DNA from: Pseudomonas putida
Lineage (GTDB): Bacteria > Pseudomonadota > Gammaproteobacteria > Pseudomonadales > Pseudomonadaceae
Length of the DNA: 64,000 nt
Direction: 5' to 3'
Assembly: GCF_026625125.1 (NCBI RefSeq)
Contig: NZ_CP113097.1
Span: 496,001-560,000, forward strand
Position numbers and translations under genes: made by a program. Positions 29,427 to 38,937 of the stretch are shown one piece after another; the stretch's first letter is position 1; the number at the start of each line of letters is the position of its first letter. The notes beneath the pieces are model-generated. The model did not search any database and was not told the origin of the DNA. It saw nothing but the letters and a program-made list of their open reading frames with translations.

Positions 29427-29804
29427 CTAGAGCATCAATTTGACCACTGTTTCGGCAGGATCGCGGGATTTGCCGGCCTTGTGCAGTTCATCGAGGTACT
29501 CGGCCCAGAGTTGTTCCTGGCGCAGGCACAGTTGCTCCAGATACTCCCAGGTGAACAGCCCGCTGTCATGGCCGTCGTCGAAGGTCAATTTCAGTGCATA
29601 TTGGCCAGCGGGCTCGAGGCCGCTGAGGCCGACATTGAGTTTGCCGAATTGCAGGATGGGGTTGCCGTGGCCCTGGACCTCGGCGGAGGGTGAGTGCACG
29701 CGAAGGAATTCGGCGGGCAGGTGGTAGACCTCGTCGGGACCGTAGGTGAGGCTGAGTGTCCTGGAGGCTTTGTGCAGGTTGATGGCGGTGGGCATGCGGG
29801 CCAT
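29427..29804 (-). CDS. DUF971 (GBBH-like N-terminal domain) protein
   Basis: 125-residue protein of the DUF971 family, which resembles the N-terminal domain of gamma-butyrobetaine hydroxylase. The start at 29804 (MARMPTAINLHKASRTLSL) is chosen for the GAAGAG nine bases upstream; the ATG three codons later is possible. Visible family motifs are LPAEFLRVHSPSAEV and LTFDDGHDSGLFTWEYL. The end is a helix with no known function. It lies downstream of hslU across a triplicated repeat. Some family members are linked to iron-sulphur cluster work; that is not shown here. Confidence 0.88.
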   Translation of the reverse strand: MARMPTAINLHKASRTLSLTYGPDEVYHLPAEFLRVHSPSAEVQGHGNPILQFGKLNVGLSGLEPAGQYALKLTFDDGHDSGLFTWEYLEQLCLRQEQLWAEYLDELHKAGKSRDPAETVVKLML

Positions 29805-29829
29805 GGTCTGAATCTCTTCTGAGCGACAA

Positions 29830-30178
29830 GTTGCAAGCTTCAAGCTTCAAGCTTCAAGCTGCAAGAAGTGATAGTAGAGCCACCCCACAAGGACCATCTG
29901 AACGCAGTGCTGCAAGCGACGCCAAACAGCTTGTCGCTTCAACCTTCAAGCTGCAAGCTGCAAGAAGTGATAGTAGAACCATCCCGCAAAGACCATCTGA
30001 ACGCAGTGCTGCAGGCGACGCCAAACAGCTTGTCGCTTGCAGCTTACAGCTCGAAGCTGCAAGAAGTGACAGTAGAGCCACCCCACAAAGACCATCTGAA
30101 CGCAGTGCTGCAAGCGACGCCAAACAGCTTGTCGCTTGCAGCTTACAGCTTGCGGCTTGAAGCTTGCCGCTTAGAGAA
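29830..30178. repeat. Heptad-armed element C, 99-bp unit in three tandem copies
   Basis: The sequence CAAGAAGTGA recurs at 29862, 29961 and 30060, an exact 99-base period; each unit carries about 60 bases of unique core plus heptads of the CAAGCTG type. The outer right end (TTGCCGCTTA) includes the hslU stop codon. The units are nearly identical, so the expansion is recent. Confidence 0.9.
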
Positions 30179-31514
30179 TGTAGCGCGAGAGGTCTTCGTT
30201 CTGCGCCAGCTCACCCAGATGGCCGTTCACATAGGCTGCGTCGATCTGGATCGGCGCTTCATCATGGGCGCTGGCCAGGTCGCCAGCACTGAACGACAGC
30301 TCTTCGAGCAGGCGCTCGAGCAGGGTGTGCAGGCGGCGGGCACCGATGTTTTCGGTCTTCTCGTTGACCTGGTAGGCGATCTCGGCCAGCCGCTTGATAC
30401 CGTCGGCCTTGAACTCGATGTTCAGCCCCTCGGTCTTGAGCAACTCGCGGTACTGTTCAGTCAGCGAAGCGTGCGGCTCTTGCAGGATGCGCTCGAAGTC
30501 CTCCGGGGTCAGTGCCTTGAGCTCGACACGGATCGGCAGGCGGCCTTGCAGTTCAGGAACCAGGTCGCTCGGCTTGCTCAGGTGGAACGCGCCAGAGGCG
30601 ATGAACAGAATGTGGTCGGTCTTGACCATGCCCAGCTTGGTGTTGACGGTGCAGCCTTCGATCAGCGGCAGCAGGTCGCGCTGCACGCCTTCACGGGACA
30701 CATCAGCACCACCGACGTTGCCACGCTTGGCCACCTTGTCGATTTCGTCGATGAACACGATGCCGTGCTGCTCCACCGCTTCCAGGGCCTTCGCCTTCAA
30801 GTCATCATCGTTGACCAGGCGGCTCGCTTCTTCGTCGCGAACCATCTTCAACGCTTCCTTGACCTTGAGCTTGCGCGCCTTGCGCTTGCCCTTGCCCATG
30901 TTGGCGAACAGGCTCTGCAGCTGGTTGGTCATCTCTTCCATGCCGGGCGGCGCGGCGATTTCGACGCCTACAGCGTCGGCCACCTCGATTTCGATTTCCT
31001 TGTCGTCCAGCTGGCCTTCACGCAGGCGCTTGCGGAACAGCTGGCGGGTATTGGAGTCGCTGCTGGTCTGCGCGGCTTCTTCGCTGAAGCTGGTGACCCG
31101 GGCCTGCGGCAGCAGGGCGTCGAGGATGCGGTCTTCAGCGGCATCTTCGGCGCGGTGGCGCACGCGGATGATCTCCTGCTCACGCAGCATCTTCATGGCC
31201 GCGTCAGCCAGGTCGCGGATGATCGATTCGACATCGCGGCCAACATAGCCCACCTCGGTGAACTTGGTCGCTTCGACCTTGAGGAAAGGTGCGTTGGCCA
31301 GCTTGGCCAGGCGACGGGCAATTTCGGTCTTGCCAACGCCGGTGGGGCCGATCATCAGGATGTTCTTGGGCGTCACCTCGGCGCGCAGCTCGGCAGGCAG
31401 CTGCATACGGCGCCAGCGGTTGCGCAGGGCGATGGCCACGGCGCGCTTTGCGTCGTCCTGGCCGATGATGTGGCGGTTGAGTTCGTGGACGATCTCGCGG
31501 GGGGTCATGGACAT
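30171..31514 (-). CDS. hslU: HslU, ATPase subunit of the HslVU protease
   Basis: AAA+ unfoldase that feeds substrates to HslV. The ATG at 31514 gives [20 protein letters not shown] and 447 residues, the family length; the frame upstream is not family-like. Walker A is GPTGVGKTE, pore loop GYVGRDVES, Walker [12 protein letters not shown], sensor [14 protein letters not shown], and the C-terminal end DLSRYIL inserts into HslV. It follows hslV by 76 bases that hold a terminator-like hairpin. Confidence 0.97.
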   Translation of the reverse strand: MSMTPREIVHELNRHIIGQDDAKRAVAIALRNRWRRMQLPAELRAEVTPKNILMIGPTGVGKTEIARRLAKLANAPFLKVEATKFTEVGYVGRDVESIIRDLADAAMKMLREQEIIRVRHRAEDAAEDRILDALLPQARVTSFSEEAAQTSSDSNTRQLFRKRLREGQLDDKEIEIEVADAVGVEIAAPPGMEEMTNQLQSLFANMGKGKRKARKLKVKEALKMVRDEEASRLVNDDDLKAKALEAVEQHGIVFIDEIDKVAKRGNVGGADVSREGVQRDLLPLIEGCTVNTKLGMVKTDHILFIASGAFHLSKPSDLVPELQGRLPIRVELKALTPEDFERILQEPHASLTEQYRELLKTEGLNIEFKADGIKRLAEIAYQVNEKTENIGARRLHTLLERLLEELSFSAGDLASAHDEAPIQIDAAYVNGHLGELAQNEDLSRYIL

Positions 31515-31548
31515 GATGAAAATGGTCCTCGAGCAGAATGAGTCAGCG

Positions 31549-31576
31549 TGGAAAAGCCCCGTCACCGGGACGGGGC
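31549..31576 (-). terminator. Intra-operon terminator between hslV and hslU
   Basis: The minus strand reads GCCCCGT-CCCGGTG-ACGGGGC followed by TTTTCC: a 7-base GC stem with a short T run, 30 bases after the hslV stop. It may set the ratio of HslV to HslU by partial termination. Confidence 0.6.
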
Positions 31577-31590
31577 GCCAGAACAGCTGA

Positions 31591-32121
31591 TCACTCGGCC
31601 AGGTCCTGCTCCTCGATGGTCAGATTGTGGTTGGTGAACACGCAAATGTCACCGGCGATGTTCAGTGCGGTCTCGGCGATTTCGCGGGCCGAGAGGTCAG
31701 TCTTGTTCAGCAGGGCACGGGCTGCGGCCTGGGCGTAGGCGCCGCCGGAGCCCATGGCGATCAGGCCGTCTTCTGGCTCGACCACGTCACCGTTGCCAGT
31801 GATGATCAGCGATGCATCCTTGTTGGCCACGGCCAGCATGGCCTCCAGGCGGCTCAGGGAACGGTCGGTACGCCATTCCTTGGCCAGCTCGACGGCGGCA
31901 CGTACCAAATGGCCAGAGTGTTTCTGCAGTTGGGCTTCGAAGCGCTCGAAGAGGGTGAACGCGTCGGCGGTGGCGCCGGCGAAACCGGCGATGACCTCAC
32001 CGTTGTACAGGCGACGTACCTTTTTGGCGTTGCCTTTCATGACGGTGTTGCCGAGGGATACTTGGCCGTCGCCGCCCATGACGACTTTGCCGTGACGGCG
32101 GACAGAAACGATGGTGGTCAA
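31591..32121 (-). CDS. hslV: HslV, peptidase subunit of the HslVU protease
   Basis: Threonine peptidase of the proteasome-like HslVU complex. The mature N-terminal [19 protein letters not shown] directly follows a TTG codon at 32121, which must be the start; GGAGA lies 7 bases upstream and no ATG or GTG precedes it in a sensible position. 176 residues. The catalytic Thr is the residue after the initiator. Other motifs are [17 protein letters not shown] and [17 protein letters not shown]. It is driven by a sigma-32 promoter and followed by hslU. Confidence 0.96.
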   Translation of the reverse strand: MTTIVSVRRHGKVVMGGDGQVSLGNTVMKGNAKKVRRLYNGEVIAGFAGATADAFTLFERFEAQLQKHSGHLVRAAVELAKEWRTDRSLSRLEAMLAVANKDASLIITGNGDVVEPEDGLIAMGSGGAYAQAAARALLNKTDLSAREIAETALNIAGDICVFTNHNLTIEEQDLAE

Positions 32122-32166
32122 GGGAGAGTCTCCACGCAGCGGGGCAAAATTGCCTGATGCAGACTC

Positions 32167-32194
32167 ATATGGGGGTGGGGGGAAGGATTTCAAC
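32167..32194 (-). promoter_or_regulatory. Heat-shock (sigma-32) promoter of hslVU
   Basis: The minus strand has GTTGAAA, a 13-base spacer, then CCCCATAT, almost the exact RpoH consensus (CTTGAAA-N13-CCCCATNT), about 45 bases before the hslV TTG start. This fits hslVU as a heat-shock operon. Confidence 0.85.
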
Positions 32195-32206
32195 CATTGG
32201 CGACGA

Positions 32207-32300
32207 GCTGCAAGCTGCAAGCGGCAAGAAAAACCGGCGGGCCTGCTTTTCTTGCAGCTTGCAGCTTGCAGCTTGCAGCTTGCAGCTTGCGGCGTGCTAC
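32207..32300. repeat. Heptad-armed element D
   Basis: Two or three CAAGCTG units, a core bounded by AAGAAAA and TTTTCTT, then five reverse-complement units. It lies between the pyrC' stop and the hslV promoter region. Confidence 0.85.
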
Positions 32301-32306
32301 GCGGGC

Positions 32307-33578
32307 TCAGCCCTCGTGGCAGACATGCCCGTCGACCACGGTGTAACGCACTGCGCCGGGCAGGCAGTGGCCGATGAACGGGCAGTTGTCGCCGCGCGAG
32401 TACCACTGCTCGCCGGCAACCGTCGAGGCCTTGGCATCGAACAGCACCAGGTCTGCCGCACCACCCACCTTCAGTTCGCCCGCCGGCAGGCGCATGGCGG
32501 CCGCGGGGCCGCTGCTCAGGCGGGCGAGCAGGGTCGGCAAGTCGAGCAGGCCATCGTCGACCAGCGTCATGGCCAGTGGCAGCAGCAGTTCGACACTGCT
32601 GATACCTGGCTCTGTGGCACCGAACGGGGCCAGCTTGGCATCGCGCTCGTGGGGCTGATGATGGCTGGCGATGGCTTGGATCACGCCCGATCTGACCGCT
32701 TCGCGCAGGCCATCGCGGTCGGCGGCGCTACGCAGTGGCGGTTGCACGTGGTAAAGGCTCGAGAACTCGCGCAGCGACTCGTCGGTGAGGATCAGCTGGT
32801 ACAGCGCCACATCGGCGGTCACCGGCAGGCCAAGTTGCTGGGCCTGGGCGATCAGCTGCGCGCCACGTGCGCTGGTGATCTGTGTGAAGTGCGCACGTAC
32901 GCCGGCCTGTTCCACCAGCAGCAGATTGCGCGCCAGGGCCACGGTCTCGGCGGTTTCCGGGATGCCGGGCAGGCCGAGAAAACTGGCCATCGCGCCTTCA
33001 TGGGCCAGGCCGCCTTGTGCCAGGTCGCGGTCCTGGGAGTGGAAGACCACGGTCAGGTCGAAGGTGGCGGCGTATTCCAGGGCGCGGGCCAGGGTACGGT
33101 TGTTGGGGATTTCTTTCAGGCCGTTGCCGAAGGCGACGCAGCCGGTGTCACGCAGGGCGACCAGTTCGGCCAGTTGCTCGCCTTCCAGGCCCTTGGTCAG
33201 GGCGCCGATGGGGTAGACCTTGCTGTTGCCGGCTTCACGGGCGCGGTCGAGGATCAGCTCGGCCACTGCCGAGGTATCGAGCACCGGCTTGGTCTGCGGC
33301 GGGCAGCACAGGCTGGTGACGCCACCGGCTACGGCGGCGCGGGTTTCACTGGCGATGGTGCCCTTGCGGCTGTAGCCCGGCTCGCGCAGCGATACGCCGA
33401 GGTCGACCAGGCCGGGTGCGGCGATCAGGCCGTCGGCCTGGATCGTACGGCTGGCGCTGAAGCCGGCCGGGGCCGCGCCGATGGCGGCAATTCGGCCACC
33501 GTCCAGGTGCAGATCGGTGACGTGGTCCAGGCCACTCTTGGGGTCGATGACCCGGGCGCCAAGAATGCTGAGGGTCAC
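32307..33578 (-). CDS. pyrC': Inactive dihydroorotase-like subunit PyrC' (PyrX)
   Basis: Non-catalytic dihydroorotase homologue that, in Pseudomonas, is needed to build the dodecameric aspartate transcarbamoylase with PyrB. 423 residues with the amidohydrolase fold. The zinc-binding HxH expected after beta-strand 1 is replaced: the sequence reads [13 protein letters not shown] where active enzymes have DLHVHLREPG. This supports loss of catalysis. The GTG start overlaps the pyrB stop by 4 bases (GTGA), as described for pyrBC' in P. putida. Confidence 0.95.
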
Positions 33579-34579
33579 TGGGCGTTCTCCTGGTCGAGTT
33601 GACGTTGCGTGTTCTGCCCGCTCATGGCCATGGACAGCACCGCCATGCGCACGGCGATGCCGTAGGTGACCTGGTTGAGGATCACCGAGTGTTTACCATC
33701 AGCCACTGCCGACTCGATCTCCACGCCGCGGTTGATCGGCCCCGGGTGCATGACGATGGCATCCGGCTTGGCGCCGGCGAGGCGCGCGGTGGTCAGGCCG
33801 AACAGGCGGTAGAACTCACCCTCGCTGGGCAGCAGGCCGCCAGCCATGCGCTCACGCTGCAGGCGCAGCATGATCACCACGTCGACGTCCTTCAGGCCTT
33901 CGGTGAGGTCGGTGTAGACCTTCACGCCGTACTGCTCGATACCGATCGGGATCAGGGTTTTCGGGCCGATCACGCGGATATCCGGGCAACCCAGGGCCTT
34001 GAGCGCGAGCATGTCGGAGCGGGCTACACGCGAGTGCAGGATATCGCCGACGATCGCCACGGACAGGTTCTCGAAGCTGCCTTTGTGGCGGCGGATGGTC
34101 AGCATGTCGAGCATGCCTTGGGTCGGGTGCGCATGGCGACCGTCACCGCCATTGATGACCGCGACATCCGGGCATACATGCTCGGCGATGAAGTGCGCGG
34201 CGCCGGAGTCGGAGTGGCGCACGACGAACATGTCGGCGGCCATGGCCTCGAGGTTGCGCAGGGTGTCGAACAGGGTTTCGCCCTTGCTGGTCGAGGAGGT
34301 CGACACATTCAGGCTGATCACGTCGGCCGACAGGCGCTGGGCGGCCAGTTCGAAGGTGGTGCGGGTGCGGGTCGAGTTTTCGAAGAACACGTTGCACACG
34401 GTCTTGCCGCGCAGCAACGGGACTTTCTTGACGGCCCGTGCGCCGACTTCGAGGAACGAGTCAGCGGTGTCGAGGATCTCGGTGAGCAGTTCGCGGGGCA
34501 AACCGTCGAGCGAGAGGAAGTGGCGCAGCTGGCCCTGATCATTGAGCTGCAGCGGGCGCTTGGCGTCGATTGGCGTCAT
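33575..34579 (-). CDS. pyrB: Aspartate carbamoyltransferase catalytic chain
   Basis: Condenses carbamoyl phosphate with aspartate, the first committed step of pyrimidine synthesis. 334 residues. The carbamoyl-phosphate loop is [19 protein letters not shown]; the aspartate-domain motif is [12 protein letters not shown]. The N-terminal extension before the core is longer than in E. coli PyrB, in keeping with the Pseudomonas class A enzyme that pairs with PyrC'. Overlaps pyrC' by 4 bases and starts 13 bases after pyrR. Confidence 0.97.
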
Positions 34580-34592
34580 CGCGGGTGGACTC

Positions 34593-35111
34593 TTAAAGGG
34601 CGGAAGCGGTGGCGAGGTCCTGGCGCTCGAGTGCGAGCGGTGTGGGGCCGGTCAATTTTACCCGTTCATGGGCCGCCAGCGACAGGGTGGCGCCCAGCAC
34701 GTTGGGGCGGATTGGCAGTTCGCCAGCATCCAGGTCAAGCAGGCAGACCAGGGTCACGCTGGCCGGGCGGCCGTAATCGAACAGTTCGTTGAGCGCGGCG
34801 CGGATGGTGCGGCCGCTCATCAGCACGTCGTCGATCAGCACCAGGTGCTGGCCTTCGACCTCGAACGGCAGCTCGGACGGGCGCACTTGTGGGTGCAGGC
34901 CGTTCTGGCTGAAGTCGTCGCGGTAGAAGGACACGTCCAGGGTGCCCAGTGGGCTGGTATCGGCCAGCTCCTGCTGCAGGGCCTGGGCTACCCAGACGCC
35001 GCCGGTGCGGATACCGATGTAGCGCGGCTCGGTGATGCTGCGGCGGGCGAGATGGGCGCGAAGGTCGACAGCCATCTGCCGGATCAGGTCGGCGGGATTG
35101 GGTAGGCTCAT
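34593..35111 (-). CDS. pyrR: PyrR, pyrimidine regulator / uracil phosphoribosyltransferase
   Basis: PRPP-binding regulator of pyr genes; in Gram-positives it acts on mRNA, and in pseudomonads its mode is less certain. The ATG at 35111 ([17 protein letters not shown]) has GGAG upstream and gives 172 residues; the longer frame runs back into ruvX. The PRPP loop is [20 protein letters not shown], and [13 protein letters not shown] is the other phosphate loop. I see no attenuator pair in the short gap before pyrB. Confidence 0.93.
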
Positions 35112-35160
35112 TGCGTGTCTCCAGGAGGGCGCCGGGTTGGCCCGACGGCAAAGCGGAAAA

Positions 35161-35586
35161 TTAGGTGTTGGCCTCCAGCCAGCCTTGCAGCAGCAGGGCC
35201 GCGGCGATGGCATCGACCGGGTTGTCACGGTAGCTGCCGCGCTGGCCGCCGCGGGCCATGCGCTCACCCTTGGCCTCGAAGGTGGTGAGGCGTTCATCGT
35301 GGGTGTGCACTGGCAGGTTGAAGCGGCCGTTGAGGCGTCGGGCGAACTTTTCGGCGCGGGCGCTCATTTCACTTGGCGTGCCGTCCATGTTCAATGGCAG
35401 GCCGACGACGATGGCATCGGGCTTCCACTCATTGATCAGTTTTTCCACCTGGGCCCAGTCCGGTACGCCGTTTTGCGCCTTGAGCGTGCACAGCTCACGT
35501 GCCTGGCCGGTCACTACCTGGCCGACGGCCACGCCAATCTGTTTGCTGCCGTAGTCGAAGCCCAGCAGCAGGCGCAGCTCGGCCAT
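35161..35586 (-). CDS. ruvX: Putative Holliday junction resolvase RuvX/YqgF
   Basis: RNase H-fold nuclease of the YqgF family, linked to Holliday junction resolution and to pre-16S rRNA 5' processing. 141 residues: [17 protein letters not shown] (first catalytic Asp), [19 protein letters not shown], and [13 protein letters not shown] (acidic residue). The start shares one base with the algH stop (TGATG), so the genes are coupled in the order algH-ruvX-pyrR-pyrB-pyrC'. Confidence 0.95.
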   Translation of the reverse strand: MAELRLLLGFDYGSKQIGVAVGQVVTGQARELCTLKAQNGVPDWAQVEKLINEWKPDAIVVGLPLNMDGTPSEMSARAEKFARRLNGRFNLPVHTHDERLTTFEAKGERMARGGQRGSYRDNPVDAIAAALLLQGWLEANT

Positions 35587-36155
35587 CAGGCGTGCCCCGC
35601 CTGGCTGGTCAGCAAGCTGAGGTTGATGCCCAGGCTGGCGGCTGCGGCAGCCAGGCGCTGTTCACTGCCCAGGCCAAAGATGATGTCCGGGTCGAACGGG
35701 CAGTTGAGCCAGGCGTTGTCGGCGAGCTCCGCCTCCAGTTGCCCCGCTTCCCAGCCGGCATAGCCCAGGGTGATCAGGCTCTTTTCCGGCCCAACACCTT
35801 CGGCGATGGCGAACAGCACATCCTGCGAGGTGGACAGCGACAGTCCCTGCAGCTCGACAGTGGCCTGGTAGCTGCATTCGCTGCTGTGCAGTACGAAACC
35901 GCGGTCGGTCTGCACCGGGCCACCTTGGTAGATCGGCACCTGCAGGGTGCTGGCCGGCGGTTCCTCGTCCGGGCGCAACTGCTCGAGAATGTCCGCCAGG
36001 TTCAGCTCCTGAGGTCGATTGACCACCAGGCCCATGGCGCCATTGGCGTTGTGCTCGACGATGTACGTGAGGGTCTGGGCGAAGTTCGGATCGGCCATGT
36101 GCGGCATGGCGATCAGGAACTGATGCTTGAGGTAGCTCGGGGCGAGGGTTTTCAT
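35586..36155 (-). CDS. algH: AlgH/YqgE family protein (UPF0301)
   Basis: Conserved protein of unknown biochemical role; named from an alginate-regulation phenotype in P. aeruginosa. The start at 36155 (MKTLAPSYLKHQFLIAMPHM) gives 189 residues, the family length. Family motifs: DPNFAQTLTYIVEHNANGAMGLVVN, IYQGGPVQTDRGFVLH, ITLGYAGWEAGQLE and NAWL. It stands between tonB and ruvX, an order common in Pseudomonas. A heptad repeat precedes it. Confidence 0.95.
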   Translation of the reverse strand: MKTLAPSYLKHQFLIAMPHMADPNFAQTLTYIVEHNANGAMGLVVNRPQELNLADILEQLRPDEEPPASTLQVPIYQGGPVQTDRGFVLHSSECSYQATVELQGLSLSTSQDVLFAIAEGVGPEKSLITLGYAGWEAGQLEAELADNAWLNCPFDPDIIFGLGSEQRLAAAAASLGINLSLLTSQAGHA

Positions 36156-36197
36156 GAGGGATAGTGTGGCGCCAGGTGGCGAGGCTGACAAGGCATT

Positions 36198-36294
36198 CGA
36201 GCTACGAGCTGCGAGCTACCAGCTACAAGAAAAAGCAGGGTGCTCACCGATCGGCCTTTTCTTGCAGCTTGCAGCTTGCAGCTTGCCGCTCAAT
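36198..36294. repeat. Heptad-armed element E
   Basis: CGAGCTA/CCAGCTA heptads, a core bounded by AAGAAAAAGC and CTTTTCTT, then reverse-complement heptads ending TTGCCGCTCA, which contains the tonB stop codon. Same core type as element D. Confidence 0.85.
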
Positions 36295-37192
36295 TGCTGG
36301 AAAGCCTGTCGCCTCGGGCGAACCGCCAGGTGCGGATGATTTCCAGCCTGTCGTATTCCGCCAGGTCTCCGGTAAAGGGCGCAAATGGCGCTGCCAGCCG
36401 CACGATGCGCTGCGCGGCCTGGTCCAGCACTGGCTGGCCGGACGACTCCAATACCAGCACTTCATACAACGACCCATCGCGGTTGATCGACACCATCATC
36501 CGCAGGTTGCCGTAGATCTGCTGGCGGCGTGCTTCGTCGGGGTAATTGAGGTTGCCCACCCGCTCGACCTTCTTGCGCCACTCCTCCTTGTACCAGGCAC
36601 CCTTGTCGCGCATGGTCGAGGCAGCGTTCAGGCGGTGGATGCGCGGGCGCTTGGCGTACATCTGCTGCTCGTTGGACAGCTCCGCCTCAAGGCTGGCGAT
36701 CTGGCTCGACAACTGCGAACTGTCAAAATCCGGCGTAGCTGCCGGTTTGGGCTGCGGCTTGCTTTCCTTCGGCTTGGGCTCGACCTTCTGCGCCTTGGGC
36801 GCTTGGGTGGCCACCGCGGACTTTTGCGGTGCAGGCGGCGGTTTCACCTCAGGCTTAGCCGCCGGCGGCGGGGTGACCTTGTTGATCTTGCTGTCCTGGA
36901 ACGGCGCGATCTCGGTGGTGGTGGGCACCGCCTTCTTCTCCAGGGTGCCGCTGCCTTGCTGGTTGGCCTGGGCCTGGAAATCGGCCTTCTCGGGTGGCTT
37001 CTCGCTTTTGAAGGTGGCCAGGGTGATGTCCATGGTCTGGCGGATTTCAGCCGGCTTGACCACGGTAAAGCCCACGCCGAGGATCAGCGCCAGGTGCACC
37101 AAGGCAGCCAGGAACAGGGTAAAACCAAGCCGGTCCACCGGGCGAACGCGCGGTGGAAGCAGGTCGGAGGGGATGTCGGCGGGCAGCGTCAT
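36290..37192 (-). CDS. tonB: TonB-family energy transducer
   Basis: Couples the proton motive force, through ExbB/ExbD, to outer-membrane receptors. 300 residues: a cytoplasmic N-terminus, one membrane span (about residues 23-45, FTLFLAALVHLALILGVGF), a Pro/Lys-rich periplasmic spacer (about 100-165), and a C-terminal TonB domain (NYPDEARRQQIYGNLRMMV). The gene lies between gshB and algH with no exbB or exbD close by. Which receptors it serves is not visible. Confidence 0.92.
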   Translation of the reverse strand: MTLPADIPSDLLPPRVRPVDRLGFTLFLAALVHLALILGVGFTVVKPAEIRQTMDITLATFKSEKPPEKADFQAQANQQGSGTLEKKAVPTTTEIAPFQDSKINKVTPPPAAKPEVKPPPAPQKSAVATQAPKAQKVEPKPKESKPQPKPAATPDFDSSQLSSQIASLEAELSNEQQMYAKRPRIHRLNAASTMRDKGAWYKEEWRKKVERVGNLNYPDEARRQQIYGNLRMMVSINRDGSLYEVLVLESSGQPVLDQAAQRIVRLAAPFAPFTGDLAEYDRLEIIRTWRFARGDRLSSN

Positions 37193-37204
37193 CAGGTATC
37201 CACA

Positions 37205-37301
37205 GTCAGCTTCAAGCTACAAGCCGCAAGCTGCAAGTAACAGCAGACTGGTGCAGGCCAACGTCTTATTGCGGCTTGCAGCTTGAAGCTTGCGGCTGCG
37301 C
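37205..37301. repeat. Heptad-armed element F
   Basis: CAAGCTA/CAAGCCG/CAAGCTG units, a 35-base core without the AAGAAAA border, and reverse-complement units. It lies between the gshB stop (38 bases away) and the tonB start. Confidence 0.8.
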
Positions 37302-37339
37302 ATCATACCCCACTCTGCGCTTTTGCTCCGCGTCGGCGG

Positions 37340-38293
37340 TCAGCGCGCCTTCAACTGGCGATCAATGGCATCCATCAGCTTGCCACCGATGTCGGTGTTG
37401 TAGGCCGCGTCGATCTCGCGGATGCAGGTCGGGCTGGTGACGTTGATCTCGGTGAGGTAGTCGCCGATCACGTCAAGGCCGACGAACAGCAGGCCTTTGG
37501 CACGCAGGGTCGGGCCGACCTGGGCGGCAATCCAGCGGTCACGCTCGCTCAGCGGGCGTGCTTCGCCACGCCCGCCAGCGGCCAGGTTACCGCGCGTCTC
37601 ACCGCTGGCCGGGATGCGCGCCAGGCAGTAGTCGACCGGTTCGCCGTCGATCATCAGGATCCGCTTGTCGCCGTCCTTGATGGCCGGCAGGTAGGCCTGG
37701 GCCATGATTTGCTGGGCGCCGAGCGCGGTCAGGGTTTCGAGAATGACCGACAGGTTGGGGTCACCCGCCCGGTGGCGGAAGATCGAGGTGCCACCCATGC
37801 CGTCCAGGGGCTTGAGAATCACATCGCCATGCTGGGCGGCGAAGGCCCGAATGATGTCCGGGCGGCGGCTGACCAGGGTCGGCGGCGTGCACTGCGGGAA
37901 CAGGGTGGCGAACAGTTTTTCGTTACAGTCGCGCAGGCTCTGCGGGCGGTTGACCACCAGCACGCCTTCGGCTTCGGCCTGCTCCAGCAGGTAGGTGCTG
38001 TAGACGAACTCCATGTCGAACGGCGGGTCCTTGCGCATCAGGATCACGTCCAGTTCGGCCAGCGGGCTGTCCTGCTCGTCGTCCAGCTCGAACCAGCGCT
38101 CAGGGTCGGCGAACACGGTGAGTGGGCGCATCCGCGCGCGGGCCTTGCCATCGGCCTGGTACAGGTCGCGCTGTTCCATGTAGAACAGGCTCCAGCCACG
38201 GGCCTGGGCGGCCAGCAGCATGGCCAGCGAGCTGTCCTTCTTGTAGGAGATGGACGCGATTGGGTCCATGACAATGCCGAGGCGAACGCTCAT
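37340..38293 (-). CDS. gshB: Glutathione synthetase
   Basis: Joins gamma-glutamylcysteine and glycine, using ATP. 317 residues, ATP-grasp fold: MSVRLGIVMDPIASI at the N-terminus, DVILKPLDGMGGTSIF (ATP lid), RILMIDGEPVDYCLARIP, and GLDVIGDYLTEINVTSPT (metal site). First gene of the minus-strand run gshB-tonB-algH and divergent from pilG, with 242 bases between the starts. Confidence 0.97.
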   Translation of the reverse strand: MSVRLGIVMDPIASISYKKDSSLAMLLAAQARGWSLFYMEQRDLYQADGKARARMRPLTVFADPERWFELDDEQDSPLAELDVILMRKDPPFDMEFVYSTYLLEQAEAEGVLVVNRPQSLRDCNEKLFATLFPQCTPPTLVSRRPDIIRAFAAQHGDVILKPLDGMGGTSIFRHRAGDPNLSVILETLTALGAQQIMAQAYLPAIKDGDKRILMIDGEPVDYCLARIPASGETRGNLAAGGRGEARPLSERDRWIAAQVGPTLRAKGLLFVGLDVIGDYLTEINVTSPTCIREIDAAYNTDIGGKLMDAIDRQLKAR

Positions 38294-38419
38294 GGGGGTG
38301 GTTCCTCTTGGCGGCCGGTAGCCGCAACGAATCGAAAGAAAAGTGGCTCAGGGTGGCGCCGCCAACGCCGCGGGTCAAGGGGTGTGGTGGATGGAATGGC
38401 CACCCGGAGTGTGCTAAAA

Positions 38420-38518
38420 ATGAGCTGCAAGCCTTAAGCTACAAGCCTCAAGAAAAACCTGGCCTTGTGCCGGTGCAGCTTTTCTTGCCGCTTGACGCTT
38501 GCACCTTGCAGCTCAATT
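38420..38518. repeat. Heptad-armed element G
   Basis: CAAGCCT and CTACAAG units, a core bounded by AAGAAAAACC and GCTTTTCTT, then TTGCCGC/TTGACGC/TTGCACC units. It is the only element of this family in the window between two divergent starts (gshB and pilG) and not after a stop codon; its left end does contain TGAGCTGC. Confidence 0.8.
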
Positions 38519-38535
38519 TCTTCTGGTAGGCATCT

Positions 38536-38937
38536 ATGGAACAACCCCTGAAGGTGATGGTGATCGACGATTCACGCACGATCCGCCGCACCGCGCAGAT
38601 GTTGCTCGGTGAAGCAGGCTGCGAGGTGATCACCGCCAGCGACGGTTTCGATGCCCTGGCCAAGATCATCGACCACCAGCCGCAGATCATCTTCGTCGAC
38701 GTGCTCATGCCGCGCCTGGATGGCTACCAGACCTGCGCCGTGATCAAGCACAACAGCGCCTTCAAGGACATCCCGGTGATCCTGCTGTCGTCGCGCGATG
38801 GCCTGTTCGACAAGGCGCGCGGGCGGGTGGTCGGCTCCGACCAGTTCCTGACCAAGCCATTCAGCAAGGAAGAACTGCTCGACGCGATCAGGGCCCACGT
38901 GCCCGGGTTCGCCGCGCACGAACAACACGCACCCTGA
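38536..38937 (+). CDS. pilG: PilG, response regulator of type IV pilus chemosensing
   Basis: CheY-like single-domain regulator; in P. aeruginosa it promotes pilus extension and twitching through the Chp system. 133 residues. Acidic pocket VMVIDDSR, phosphoacceptor Asp in IIFVDVLMPRLDGYQT, Ser in ILLSSRDG, Lys in LTKPFSKEEL. First gene of the Pil-Chp cluster; a terminator-like hairpin follows, before pilH. Confidence 0.95.
   Translation: MEQPLKVMVIDDSRTIRRTAQMLLGEAGCEVITASDGFDALAKIIDHQPQIIFVDVLMPRLDGYQTCAVIKHNSAFKDIPVILLSSRDGLFDKARGRVVGSDQFLTKPFSKEELLDAIRAHVPGFAAHEQHAP

Noticed and set aside
29868..31541. 557-codon plus-strand frame from the triplicated repeat into hslU
   Set aside because: It begins in the 99-base repeat, whose length keeps frames open, and continues antisense to hslU.
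32122..32406. N-terminal extension of HslV
   Set aside because: The extension would translate the sigma-32 promoter and heptad element D and would bury the catalytic N-terminal Thr; the TTG at 32121 is correct.
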